Of a stretch of DNA of 64,000 nucleotides, positions 33,814-44,079 are shown in pieces. The stretch's first letter is position 1. Each line of letters starts with the position of its first letter. The position numbers and the translations under genes were made by a program. The stretch covers positions 496,001-560,000 of the forward strand of contig CAVZEV010000005.1 in NCBI GenBank assembly GCA_963774405.1, given 5' to 3'. The notes beneath the pieces are model-generated. The model had not been told where the DNA came from. It saw nothing but the letters and a program-made list of their open reading frames with translations, and did no database searches. Source of the stretch: VRUE01 sp963774405. GTDB taxonomy: Bacteria; Actinomycetota; Thermoleophilia; Solirubrobacterales; 70-9.

Positions 33814-33833
33814 TTATTGGCGCACGCCAATAA
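33814..33833. promoter_or_regulatory. Palindrome TTATTGGC-GCAC-GCCAATAA
   Basis: Perfect 8-bp arms with a 4-base centre, 42 bases before the flavin monooxygenase remnant. AT-rich arms in GC-rich DNA suggest a repressor operator left from an intact operon. Confidence 0.55.
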
Positions 33834-33874
33834 CCTCGCAAAGCGAGTTGCGGGGCCGAACCTAGGGGAGACGG

Positions 33875-34173
33875 ATGAGAGTCGGGATCGTCGGGGGAGG
33901 GGTGGCTGGGCTGACCCTGGCCGCCAAGCTGCTGCAGCAAGGCCGGACGCCGGTCGTGATCGAGCAGGCGGAGGAGTTCGAGGACAAGGGGTACTCGCTC
34001 GGCATCTACTCCCTCGGCAGCAGTGTCCTGCATGGGCTGACTCGCGCACGCTGGCTCGCTACATCTTCGTCGAGAACCGCGCCGTCGCCTGGGGTCGCGA
34101 TCAGGTGATGAAGCACTACCCGATGCAGAAGATTCTCAGCGACATCGTCGACGCGATGCACACGCCGTTCTGA
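33875..34173 (+). pseudogene. FAD-dependent monooxygenase, internally deleted remnant
   Basis: The first ~55 residues are a good flavin-binding N-terminus (MRVGIVGGGVAGLTLAAKLL, then VVIEQAEEFEDKGYSLGIYS). After SSVLHG the sequence jumps, in another frame, to a typical C-terminus (RYIFVENRAVAWGRDQVMKH, ending DAMHTPF). The catalytic middle (~300 residues in relatives) is missing, and the join changes the frame. This looks like a true deletion, not a single-base error. Confidence 0.75.
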
Positions 34174-34219
34174 TCATCAGCGAGACCGTCTCAGCGCGGC
34201 AAGCGCCGGCACGCACCGA

Positions 34220-34232
34220 CCGGGGGCACTGA
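34220..34232 (+). repeat. tRNA-Lys end repeat, copy 3 (short)
   Basis: CCGGGGGCACTGA is identical to the last tRNA-Lys bases and the four following (21906-21918). It lies in the gap between the monooxygenase remnant and the carotenoid oxygenase gene. Confidence 0.5.
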
Positions 34233-34263
34233 TTGATCCTGGCGGGTCCGATCTGGCCTCGGC

Positions 34264-35695
34264 TCAGCTGAAGTACTGCCCGTGGAAGCCGAACGGGATG
34301 TGGTGGGGCACCCGGGCACGTCCCAGCTCCTCCATGCTTGCCGCGTCGAGCACCAGGAGGTAGGAGGCGTTTGCGCGGGCGTCGAGGACGACCGAGAGCA
34401 GGACGCCCGCGTCCTCGGCGCGGTCGGCCTGGGGCCTCGGCACGAAGATCGGCTCACCGGGGTAGGCGCCGGGCTCGAGCCACTCGCTCGCCTCACCGGC
34501 CTCGACGTCGACCTTGACCAGGCGATCGAGGAACTCGCCCTCCGCGTCATCGTCCGGCGCGCCGACCCCGTAGAGGTAGCGGTACGGCCGGCCGTTGCGC
34601 TCCCCGTAGTCGATCCGTGGCAACTCGATCGATACGCCGCAGAGCTCCTCCTCGACAACCCGCTCAGTGTCGAGCCCGATCCGGTAGCGACGCGGCCGAG
34701 CCAGCGTCGAGGGAGGCGGGGGTTCGGAGCGCAGCCGCTCGAGGTAGAGCGAGTCGACGATCGAGGCGTCCTCGTAGGCGGCCATATCGAGGATCAGCTC
34801 CTCGTCGCGCTCGAAGGCGTTGATGTGGTGAAAGGAGAAGCAGGGCGCGGCCTCATATGTCCCGCGCAGGGTGCCGTCCTCGCGCTCGAAGACCAGTACC
34901 AGCGTGCCCCGGTCCGGTTTCCAGCGGAAGTTCTCGATGAAGGGCCGGCCCGAGAGCGCAAGGCTGAGCGGGTTGACCGTGTAGGGAAAGGCGACCAGGA
35001 TCGCGTAGCGCTCGCTCAGCGCGAAGCTGTGCATGTAGGAGGGCTCGGCGACGCGCAGCGATGCGATTCGGCGCCGGCTGGTGCGGTCTCGCTGGGCGAA
35101 GACGCGGTACTCGCTGCGCGGTCCGAAGTGCGTCACGTAGGCGATCAGCTCGTCCCGTGCCGGATCGTGGTGTGGGTGAGCGGTGGCGTGAATGCCGGGC
35201 GGGCGGAAGGCGACCCCGAGCGTCTCCAGGGTCCGCGGGTCGAAGGCGATCGGCAGCGGCGTCTCGGTCATGGCCACGTACTCCTCGCCGAGGCGGGTCA
35301 GGTTGACGTTGCAGTTGTCGGTGAGCTTCGGCCGGAAGAGCGTCGCCGCGCGGCGAAAGATCGAGCGGCAGGGATCGGTCGCGAACTCGCTGTAGGAGAT
35401 CTCGCCGCCGCGCTCAGCTGCCTCGGTAGGCCTTGCCGCGCAAGAAGCGATTGGCGTAGGAGACGCAGCCGCCGTCGAAGGAGAAGCGGTGCAGCATCGC
35501 GAAGCCGTCGAACCAGTGGTTGAGGGGCCGCTCACCCACCTCGAAGCGGGCCGGCCCGTTGCGCAGCAGGGTGCCGGCCAGCCAATCGGGGATCGAGCCC
35601 TCGACCGGGAGGGCGTCGAGCTCGACCTCGGCGTCGAGCGTCTCGAGGCCCTGGGCATACCCGGGACGGGATACGGTCTGCGTCGTCGCCTCCAC
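34264..35695 (-). CDS. Carotenoid oxygenase family protein (single frameshift)
   Basis: ATG at 35695 opens MEATTQTVSRPGYAQGLETL, with IPDWLAGTLLRNGPARFEVG and HWFDGFAMLHRFSFDGG typical of the family. Near 35414-35425 the frame stops after RFLRGKAYR, and the continuation AAERGGEISYSEFATDP lies in another frame. The four iron-binding histidines are visible in that part (HPHHDPA, YMHSFALS, FHHINAFE, FGFHGQYF). A one-base deletion, probably a sequence error, explains the break. These enzymes cleave carotenoids or stilbenes. It is divergent from the PadR gene, which probably regulates it. Confidence 0.85.
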
Positions 35696-35719
35696 CGCGC
35701 CTCCTGCTGATAGTCAATA

Positions 35720-35746
35720 GTAGACGGTCCAAGAGATACCATCTAC
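35720..35746. promoter_or_regulatory. Operator candidate between the carotenoid oxygenase and padR
   Basis: GTAGACGGT (35720-35728) and ACCATCTAC (35738-35746) form an inverted repeat with one mismatch, in the 60-base divergent gap directly before the PadR start at 35755. It is placed to control both genes. Confidence 0.55.
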
Positions 35747-35754
35747 ACCAACAC

Positions 35755-36327
35755 ATGTCAAACGAGATCCGCCTTACCCCGACCTCCTACATCGTCCTCG
35801 GCCTGCTCGAGGCGGCGGGCGAGGCGACCCCGTACGACCTCAAGCAGATGGTCGCGATCAGCCTCGGCAACTTCTGGTCCCTCCAGCACGCCCAGCTCTA
35901 CAAGGAGCCGGAGCGGCTGGCCGCGGCCGGCTTGCTCAGCGTGCGACGCGAGGAGCAGGGCCGGCGGCGCAAGCACTACCGGATGACGGAGCGCGGCAGC
36001 CAGGCGCTGCGTGCCTGGCTGGACGAACCGACCGCCGAGCTGACCGAGCTGCGCGACCTCGCGCTGCTCCAGATCTTCTTCGGCTCCGACCCGCGGGCGA
36101 TGGCGGCGGTTCAGCTGCCGGCCCACGAAGCAAAGCTCGCCGAGTACGAGGAGCTGCGAGAAAGCGTCGCCGATGCCGAGAGCATGCCCGAGGGCCCCCG
36201 GATCTCGCTGCGGGCGGGCATCGAAGCGGAGCGACTCTGGGTCGATTTCTGGTCGAGGATGTGCGACGACGGACCCGGGCTCTCCGCCGGGCGGAGGCTG
36301 AGCGCACTTTGCGGGCGGGGAATATGA
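35755..36327 (+). CDS. PadR-family transcriptional regulator
   Basis: A 190-residue protein: winged helix LTPTSYIVLGLLEAAGEATP, YDLKQMVAISLGNFW, LYKEPERLAAAGLLSVRREE and RRRKHYRMTERGSQALRAWL, then a helical dimerisation domain. This matches PadR regulators, which often respond to phenolic compounds. The stop overlaps the LOG gene start by 4 bases. Confidence 0.92.
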   Translation: MSNEIRLTPTSYIVLGLLEAAGEATPYDLKQMVAISLGNFWSLQHAQLYKEPERLAAAGLLSVRREEQGRRRKHYRMTERGSQALRAWLDEPTAELTELRDLALLQIFFGSDPRAMAAVQLPAHEAKLAEYEELRESVADAESMPEGPRISLRAGIEAERLWVDFWSRMCDDGPGLSAGRRLSALCGRGI

Positions 36328-37025
36328 GTGACGGAGCGAGGCGCGACGAGCTGCTGCTGCGCACGCCCTGCGATGTCGAGGAACAGGACGACCTGCGCCT
36401 CGGGCGCATCCACGACGAGATCGAGCGCGGCTTCGACGCCCTGCGCGACATCGAGGACGGGGTGACGATCTTCGGCTCGGCCAGGATCGGCGAGGGGCAT
36501 CGCTGGTATGAGCTCTGCCGCGAGGTCGCGGCCTGCCTGGTCGACCATGGCTTCTCGATCATCACCGGCGGCGGCCCCGGTCTGATGGAGGCGGCCAACC
36601 GCGGCGCCGCCGAGGCCGGGGGCCTCTCGGTCGGACTCAACATCCAGCTGCCGCACGAGCAGCAGGTCAACCCCTACGTCAACCGGGCGCTCGAGTTCCA
36701 CTACTTCTTCGCCCGCAAGTTGATGTTCGTCCGCTATGCCCGTGCCTTCGTGATCATGCCCGGCGGCTTCGGCACGCTCGACGAGATGTTCGAGTGCCTG
36801 ACCCTGATCCAGACCAACCGGATCAAGCATTTCCCGACGATCCTGGTCGGCTCAGAGCACTGGGCCCCCCTGCTCGAGTGGATCGACCACGACCTCGAGG
36901 ACGACGGCATGATCACCGCGGCCGACAAGGAGCTGCTCGTCGTCGTCGATCGCCCCGACGAGGTTTGCGAGCACGCGCGGCGGGCGAGCACCAAGCAGAA
37001 GGAGCTGGCCAGGCCGGCGGCCTAA
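36324..37025 (+). CDS. LOG-family nucleotide phosphoribohydrolase
   Basis: A 233-residue Rossmann protein with GGGPGLMEAANRGAAEAGG and VIMPGGFGTLDEMFE (PGGxGTxxE), the two signatures of LOG/TIGR00730 enzymes, which release bases from nucleoside 5'-monophosphates (cytokinin activation in plants, nucleotide salvage in bacteria). The extra N-terminal ~50 residues are charged. It is coupled to padR and convergent with hipA (4-base overlap). Confidence 0.9.
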   Translation: MSDGARRDELLLRTPCDVEEQDDLRLGRIHDEIERGFDALRDIEDGVTIFGSARIGEGHRWYELCREVAACLVDHGFSIITGGGPGLMEAANRGAAEAGGLSVGLNIQLPHEQQVNPYVNRALEFHYFFARKLMFVRYARAFVIMPGGFGTLDEMFECLTLIQTNRIKHFPTILVGSEHWAPLLEWIDHDLEDDGMITAADKELLVVVDRPDEVCEHARRASTKQKELARPAA

Positions 37026-38332
37026 CGCGGTCGCAGCTCGAGCCGCAGGGTGTCGCCAATCGCCGCGCCCATGCGCCCCGGCACCTTCTCCTCAGCGGCG
37101 TAGTCGGGCCAGCCCGCGACCGCTGCGGCGACCTCGTCGAGGATCGTCAGCGCCCTGTTGCGCTGCATCGAGACCACCTCGGCGCAGCGGAGGAAATCGT
37201 CGATCACGAAACCGTCCCGCTTGCCGTTGAGAGACATCTGGTGCCGGGCGGTCCACTCGCCGTCGCTGCGGTAGTTGTAGGTGACGTCGAAGGCGGGGGA
37301 GAGCGACCACTCGCCGGCCCGGTCCATCAGGAAGGCGATGTTCTTCACGTGGTCGTCCTGGTTGCGGGCGATGATGTTGAACGCCGTGCGCCGGAACTGC
37401 TGCTCGATCACCGCCATCGACAGGCCCAGCTCGCGCAGCGTCATCAGCGCCTGCTCGTAGGAGTAAGCGCCCGCTTGGTTGAAGTCGAAGTGCCGCATCG
37501 CTCCCAGTGACTGCATGTGCAGCTTGGTGTTGCCCGTGGGCCGGTCGAAGCGACGGGTCATGAAGTGGCGCCGCCCGTTCTCCTCGAACAGCCGGCAGGG
37601 CGCCATCTCGATCCCCGCCGCGGTGGCCATGCGGGAGTAGGCGAACTCGACCGCGCCGTAGCCTTCGGGGTCGTTGAAGCGCTCCCTGTCGCGGTTTGCT
37701 TTGACGCCGTCGAACTTCAGCAACCAGTGCTCGAAGCCCGGGTCGGCGGCGACCTGTCCGGAGCGGACCTCGTTGGTCGCCGGGTTCCAGGCGATCATCG
37801 CCTTCGCCCGCGCTCCACCGGCGGACATCCCGACGCTGAGGATCTCGAGCAGGCCGGCTTCCTCGTTGCCCGGCGCCAGCGAGGTCTCGAAGCCGTCGCG
37901 CTCGGCGAGGATCCTCGAGGCAAGCTCGACCAGCTCGCCGACCTGGATGTCCTCGTCGACGCTCGGTTCCGGTCCCTTGACCGGCGAGAACTCGAGCGCC
38001 CCCGCGCCCCGCCGGCCCATGTAGCAGAGCCTCTCGACCGCGTTCGCGCTCTCCGCTTTGCGTCCCTGGCGAGCCAGCCAGGCATTGATCAGGGCATTGC
38101 CGTAGCGGTCGGGCAGCGAGTCGGCCAGCATGCCGGGCAGGCCGCGGAAGGAACGGTAGGAGAGCTCCGGGAACGAGTATGGCTCGGGCCGCAGCGGCAT
38201 CGCCAGGGGCGAGACCTGGATTCCGCTGGCGGCGAACTCCGGCGCGTACTGGAAGACGGCGGTCTGCTCTCCGGGTTCGAGGGAGACGGCGCCGATCGTG
38301 CGGCCCCAGAGCACGGACCTCGGCGTCTTCAC
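37022..38332 (-). CDS. hipA: HipA-family serine/threonine kinase toxin
   Basis: GTG at 38332 starts a 436-residue protein directly after the hipB stop. Features: YRSFRGLPGMLADSLPDRYG (HipA N-domain), GGARAKAMIAW (P-loop-like region), HWLLKFDGV, and the catalytic RNQDDHVKNIAFLMD with SPAFDVTYN. HipA toxins phosphorylate aminoacyl-tRNA synthetases, causing growth arrest. Motifs are intact, so it should be active. Confidence 0.93.
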   Translation of the reverse strand: MKTPRSVLWGRTIGAVSLEPGEQTAVFQYAPEFAASGIQVSPLAMPLRPEPYSFPELSYRSFRGLPGMLADSLPDRYGNALINAWLARQGRKAESANAVERLCYMGRRGAGALEFSPVKGPEPSVDEDIQVGELVELASRILAERDGFETSLAPGNEEAGLLEILSVGMSAGGARAKAMIAWNPATNEVRSGQVAADPGFEHWLLKFDGVKANRDRERFNDPEGYGAVEFAYSRMATAAGIEMAPCRLFEENGRRHFMTRRFDRPTGNTKLHMQSLGAMRHFDFNQAGAYSYEQALMTLRELGLSMAVIEQQFRRTAFNIIARNQDDHVKNIAFLMDRAGEWSLSPAFDVTYNYRSDGEWTARHQMSLNGKRDGFVIDDFLRCAEVVSMQRNRALTILDEVAAAVAGWPDYAAEEKVPGRMGAAIGDTLRLELRPR

Positions 38333-38705
38333 TCATCCGGCCCCGCCGCCCGCCGGCTCATCGCCCCAGCGCCACGGGCCCTTTTCCTCCCCCCGGTCCG
38401 CCTCGGGGGGATCGCGCGCGCTGTCGCCGTCGTCCCTGCAGGCGGATCCGCTCGATCGGGCTGGGCAGGGGTTCCGGCAGCAGCTGGTCGAGTGCCTCGA
38501 GTCGTCCCAGCGAGCGCAGGACGCGGATCAGGCTGGTCGACTTCACCGGCTCGCCGGCCTCCAGCCGCTCGATCGTCGCCTTCGACACCCCTGCCTCGAT
38601 TGCCAGCCGCTCTTGACTCAGGTTCCGCTCCAGGCGGGTCCGGGCGAGGCGCTTGCCAAGCTCCTCGAGGACGGCGTTGTCATTGAGACTGGCTTCTATT
38701 TTCAT
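38333..38705 (-). CDS. hipB: HipB-like XRE antitoxin (frameshift in the C-terminal tail)
   Basis: ATG at 38705. The helix-turn-helix reads GKRLARTRLERNLSQERLAI, EAGVSKATIERLEAGEPVKS, TSLIRVLRSLGRLEALDQLL. After LQGRRRQRAR (~38425) the frame that ends at 38358 looks unnatural. The alternative frame (DPPEADRGEEKGPWRWGDE) ends in TGA at 38333, right beside the hipA start, as expected for hipBA. One base is therefore probably missing in a GC repeat. Confidence 0.82.
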
Positions 38706-38745
38706 AACTCATCTTAACTGATGAGTTAGATGCAAACAAGGGTAT
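38705..38745 (-). promoter_or_regulatory. hipBA promoter embedded in a palindromic operator; probably leaderless
   Basis: On the minus strand TTGTTT, 17 bases, TAAGAT fits a -35/-10 pair, and the ATG follows the -10 by only 5 bases, so the transcript would start at or near the A of ATG. The palindrome TAACTCATC (38705-38713) / GATGAGTTA (38720-38728) covers the -10. A second, looser pair TAACTC/GAGTTA lies at 38745-38769. HipB binding here would block transcription. Confidence 0.6.
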
Positions 38746-38773
38746 AACTCAGCAGAATAAGCGGAGTTAGCGC

Positions 38774-40387
<1,614 letters not shown>

Positions 40388-40395
<8 letters not shown>

Positions 40396-41014
40396 CGATC
40401 ACGACCCGGCGCGGGTCGTCGGCGTCGATCCTAACCCTGCCCGCCGCGATCATGCGGATCGCCTCCGGATAGAGCTGGTGCTCGGTTGCGTGGATCGCCC
40501 GCTCCAGCGCGCCGCGGTCGCGATCGGCGGGCACCTCGACCTCGCGCTGGGCGATCACCGGCCCGGTGTCGACCCCCTCGTCGACGAAGTGGACGCTGAC
40601 CCCGGTGACGTCGGCGCCGGCGGCAAGCGCCTGGCCGATCGCGTCGAGGCCGGGAAAGGCCGGCAGCAGAGCGGGGTGGACGTTGACGATGCGATTCCGA
40701 AAGCGCTCGATGAAGGGCACGCTGAGCAGCTGCATGTAGCCGGCGAGGACGATCAGGTCGGCACCGCGCTCCGCGATCCACCCGGCCATCGCCGCATCCC
40801 GCTCGCCGCGATCGGAGTACTCCTCGCGGGGGAAGACGCCGACGGCCACACCCGCCGTTCGCGCTCGCTCCAGGGCCTTCGCATCGGGCTTGTCGGAGCC
40901 GACCCCGACCACCTCGATCCCCTCGCGCATGTGCAGCCGGTCGAGGATCGCCTGTAGGTTCGAGCCCGTTCCGGAGGCGAGGACGACGATGCGGAAGGCG
41001 CTCACACCGGGCAT
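40388..41014 (-). CDS. purN: Phosphoribosylglycinamide formyltransferase
   Basis: A 208-residue protein: FRIVVLASGTGSNLQAILD, GYMQLLSVPFIERF, IVNVHPALLPAFPGLDAIGQ, and VSVHFVDEGVDTGPVIAQ with the catalytic His/Asp. It uses formyl-THF for the third purine step. It forms an operon with purH. A perfect hairpin lies just upstream of its start. Confidence 0.95.
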
Positions 41015-41030
41015 CTTCGCGCAGCTCGCC

Positions 41031-41075
41031 TGCGGTCGCAGTTCCTCCCGCTATGCGGACAGAACTGCGACCGCA
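41031..41075. repeat. Intergenic hairpin with AGCGGG loop (purN / 41089 gene)
   Basis: TGCGGTCGCAGTTC (41031-41044) pairs exactly with 41062-41075. The 17-base loop, read on the minus strand, is TGTCCGCATAGCGGGAG. It lies between divergent gene starts, so it cannot be a simple terminator. Confidence 0.8.
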
Positions 41076-41088
41076 ATAGGGTGAGGGG

Positions 41089-41475
41089 GTGAGCAGCCAC
41101 GACTTCTGGCAGGCGGTGCTCTACGTCCACCTGCTGGCGATGGCGTTCTTCCTCGGCGGCCAGCTCGTCTTCGGCCTTGCCGTGGTGCCCGTCCTGCGCG
41201 GCGACGACGATCGCGAGCGGATGCGTGCGATCGCCCGTCGCTTCGGCTACGGCTCGCTGGTCGCGCTGGCGCTGCTCATCCTCACCGGCTGGGCGATGGC
41301 CTCGCACTACGACCTCTTCGGCAACTCGACCCTGCAGTGGAAGCTGGCCCTGGTCGGCGCCGTGATCGGCCTCACGATCGTCCACCTGCGCAAGCCAAAG
41401 TTGCATGCGCTCCAAGCCGCGATCCTCGGCGCCACCCTCGTAATCGTCTGGCTCGGCCTCGAACTCGCCGTCTGA
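41089..41475 (+). CDS. Four-helix membrane protein (CopD/DUF4149-like)
   Basis: A 128-residue protein from GTG 41089. Four hydrophobic helices: AVLYVHLLAMAFFLGGQLVF, YGSLVALALLILTGWAMA, LALVGAVIGLTIVHL and AAILGATLVIVWLGLELAV. A conserved-looking His sits in helix 1 (YVHLLAMAFFLGG), as in CopD-like proteins. Its stop lies inside the next hairpin. Function unknown. Confidence 0.7.
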   Translation: MSSHDFWQAVLYVHLLAMAFFLGGQLVFGLAVVPVLRGDDDRERMRAIARRFGYGSLVALALLILTGWAMASHYDLFGNSTLQWKLALVGAVIGLTIVHLRKPKLHALQAAILGATLVIVWLGLELAV

Positions 41476-41510
41476 TGCATTGACCCACCTATAGCGGGGT
41501 CAATGCATCA
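41473..41510. terminator. Hairpin between convergent genes (bidirectional terminator candidate)
   Basis: TGATGCATTGACCC (41473-41486) pairs exactly with 41497-41510. The loop is ACCTATAGCG, with the AGCGGGG motif at the start of the right arm. It starts with the stop codon of the 41089 gene and lies 7 bases from the purF stop on the other strand. Confidence 0.65.
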
Positions 41511-41516
41511 CACGTT

Positions 41517-42962
41517 TCAGCGCGAGGCCGGCACCACGGCGACGTCCTCCAAGGCGAACTTGCCGTTCGCCTCTTCGGGGTTGCCCAGCGGGTAGAGGCC
41601 GCTGAAGCAGGCGTCGCAGTGGTCCTCCGGGGCGGTGCCGATCGCCTCGTAGACGCCGTCGATCGAGAGGTAGGCGAGCGAGTCGGCGTCGAGCTCGTCG
41701 GCGATCTCCTGAATCGTGCGCTTGTGGGCGATCATCTCCTCGCGGGTCGACATGTCGACGCCGTAGTGGCAGGGGTTGCGGATCGGCGGCGCCGAGATCC
41801 GCAGGTGCACCTCGCGGGCGCCGGCGTCGCGCAGCATGCCGACGATCTGCCGGGTCGTGTTGCCGCGCACGATCGAGTCGTCGACGACGACGATGCGTTG
41901 CCCGGAGACGATCTCGGGCAGCGGGTTGAACTTGAGCCGCAGGCCGTGCTTGCGCAGCTCCTGGCCGGGCTGGATGAAGGTCCGCGCCACGTAGCGGTTC
42001 TTGATCAGGCCGTCGTCGCGGGGCAGGCCGGAGGCGCGGGCGAACCCCGCGGCGGCCGGGTTGCCAGAGTCCGGCACCGAGATCACCAGGTCGGCCTCGA
42101 CCGGCGCCTCGCGCCAGAGGATCTCGCCCATCCGCCCGCGCACCTGCTGCAGCACCTTGCCCTCGAGCCGGCTGTCGGGGCGGGAGAAGTAGATGTGCTC
42201 GAAGACGCACATGGCGGGCCGCTCGGCCTTGACCACCTGGCGCGTCTCCAGGCCGCGCTCGGTCAGCGAGACCATCTCGCCGGGGTGGACTTCGCGCATC
42301 AGCTCGGCGCCGATGATGTCGAAGGCGCAGCTCTCCGAGGCGACGACGAAGCGGTCGTCGAGGCGGCCGAGCGAGAGCGGCCGCACCCCGTGCGGGTCGC
42401 GGAAGGCGACGATCGCGCGCTTGGTCATCACTACGGTCGAGTAGGCGCCCTCCAGGCGCGGCATCACGTCGCAGACAGCGTCCTCGATCAGCTTGCCGTC
42501 GTGGGAGGAGAGCAGTGCCGCGATGATCTCCGAGTCCGAGGTGCCGCGGAAGGCGATGCCGCGCTCCTTCAGCTCGCCCCAGAGCTCGACCGCGTTGGTC
42601 AGGTTGCCGTTGTGGGCCAGGGCCAGCTCGCGGCCGTCGTCGCGCCAGACCGGCTGCGCGTTCTCCCAGGAGCCGCCGCCGGTGGTCGAGTAGCGCACGT
42701 GGCCGATCGCCATGTCGCCCTCCAGCGCTCGCAGCTTCTCCTCGTCGAAGACCTGGGAGACCAGGCCCGAGTCGCGCATGGTGGTGATGTGGCCGCCCTC
42801 GCAGGTGGCGATCCCGGCCGACTCCTGGCCGCGGTGCTGCAACGCGTAGAGGCTGAAGTAGGCAAGCCTGGAGACGTCGTGACCGGGTGCGTATACGCCG
42901 AACACCCCGCATTCCTCACGCGGGCTGTCGCGGTCTATGAGCTGCCCCTGGGGCGGAGTCAA
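41517..42962 (-). CDS. purF: Amidophosphoribosyltransferase
   Basis: TTG at 42962 gives a 481-residue protein. The N-terminal nucleophile Cys18 (SPREECGVFGVYAPG) follows a 17-residue propeptide, as in the Bacillus subtilis type, which cleaves itself. Other motifs: GHVRYSTTGGGSWENAQPV, LAHNGNLTN, KNRYVARTFIQPGQ and the PRPP site VVVDDSIVRGNTTRQIV. Late cysteines (NPCHYGVDM, DHCDACFSG) fit the 4Fe-4S ligands. It catalyses the committed step of purine synthesis. No purine riboswitch is seen upstream. Confidence 0.95.
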   Translation of the reverse strand: MTPPQGQLIDRDSPREECGVFGVYAPGHDVSRLAYFSLYALQHRGQESAGIATCEGGHITTMRDSGLVSQVFDEEKLRALEGDMAIGHVRYSTTGGGSWENAQPVWRDDGRELALAHNGNLTNAVELWGELKERGIAFRGTSDSEIIAALLSSHDGKLIEDAVCDVMPRLEGAYSTVVMTKRAIVAFRDPHGVRPLSLGRLDDRFVVASESCAFDIIGAELMREVHPGEMVSLTERGLETRQVVKAERPAMCVFEHIYFSRPDSRLEGKVLQQVRGRMGEILWREAPVEADLVISVPDSGNPAAAGFARASGLPRDDGLIKNRYVARTFIQPGQELRKHGLRLKFNPLPEIVSGQRIVVVDDSIVRGNTTRQIVGMLRDAGAREVHLRISAPPIRNPCHYGVDMSTREEMIAHKRTIQEIADELDADSLAYLSIDGVYEAIGTAPEDHCDACFSGLYPLGNPEEANGKFALEDVAVVPASR

Positions 42963-43030
42963 GCGCGCTTTCCTCGCGGTTGGAAGGACGTGACGCGCAG
43001 GCAGACTGCCTACCCGCGGAGGGTAGCAAT

Positions 43031-43055
43031 GGCGGGGGCGCGCACCGCCCCCGCC
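43031..43055 (-). terminator. GC-rich hairpin after the secreted-protein operon
   Basis: GGCGGGGGCG (43031-43040) pairs exactly with CGCCCCCGCC (43046-43055), loop CGCAC, starting 10 bases past the stop of the 43065 gene. There is no T-tract. Likely terminator, or a structure in the purF leader. Confidence 0.6.
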
Positions 43056-43064
43056 GGGCGCTCG

Positions 43065-44079
43065 CTACTTGCGGTGCTTGTGCTTCTTCTGCCGGCCCTT
43101 GAGCTTTACGGCGATGTTCTTGGTGGTCGTCTGACCGGCCTCGTCGCGGGCGCTGACCGCAAGCTTGGCGGTCAGGAACCTGCCCGGCGGCGTGTGGCGC
43201 AGCTGCGCCTTCACCGGCCCCGATAGCGGCAGCTTGAATTGGCCGACCTGGCCGGGCGCGACCGCCTGCTCGGCGCCGCGCAGCTTTACAAACAGGTTCG
43301 CCCTCGGGGCGCGCCGCCGCCCGCGCTTGTTCTTGCGCTTCGACTTGAAGGGCAGGGGGACGTTGCCGGCGACGGTCACCGAGGACTTGACGCTGACGCC
43401 GGTGAAGACCAGGATCGCGTTGCCCTGGACGAGCGCGTGGGCGTCGAGCGAAAGCGGGGTCGGCGGGACCGGCGGCAGCGGGCAGGCGTCGTGGGTGCTT
43501 GGATCCGTGGGGCAGCGGTCCTGCGTCTCGTCGCCGTAGCCGTCGCCGTCCGCGTCTGGCTCGAGGAAGGCGGAGATGGGCAGCTTGCCTTCAGCTGCAC
43601 CCGCGGATTCGCCTTTCGACCCCACCGCAACCTCGCCGGTGTAGGCGCCGAGTACGTCTCCGGAGGTCGCTTTGCAGGTTATGAAGCTGGGTTCTTTGCC
43701 GTAGATCCCTAGCCGGTCGCCCGGTTGCACCGAGATCCGGGTCTTGAAGATGTTCAGCGTGCCGGTGAGCGACTCAACGCTGCTCTCGCCCACTGCCGTG
43801 GCTTCGCCCACACCGCCGCGGAGAACCTTCAGCTTCTCCGAAAACCCTTCTCCCGGGAAGGCGAGGTTCACCCGCCAGGCGGTGATCACTCCCGATTCGG
43901 GTGCGGTGAGCGGGAGGGGATTTCCCGCCGCCAGCGCTGCTTGGTAGACGGTTACCGCCGGCGCCGGCGGCGCCGCCGTCCCCGGGCAGTCGTTGCCGGA
44001 ACTCGGTGAATGCCGAGGCGCTGCTCGCCCCCAGCAGCGCGGTTGCGGTTACAACGGCCAAGGCCATCAATGTCCTCAT
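43065..44079 (-). CDS. Secreted protein with DADGDGYGDETQD motif (frameshift after the signal peptide)
   Basis: ATG 44079 opens a signal peptide (MRTLMALAVVTATALLGASS, then ASA). At about 44010 the frame shifts, and the mature protein continues SSGNDCPGTAAPPAPAVTVY, then VITAWRVNLAFPGEGFSEKL, to the end. Features: a calcium-binding DADGDGYGDETQDRCP, a Lys/Arg-rich patch (KSKRKNKRGRRRAP), and a terminal beta domain ending KLKGRQKKHKHRK. It is a paralogue of the gene just upstream, which it overlaps by 4 bases. It is probably exported and surface-bound. Confidence 0.75.

Noticed and set aside
42963..43064. Purine riboswitch in front of purF
   Set aside because: The leader is short and GC-rich and lacks the conserved purine-aptamer bases. 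Only simple hairpins are present.
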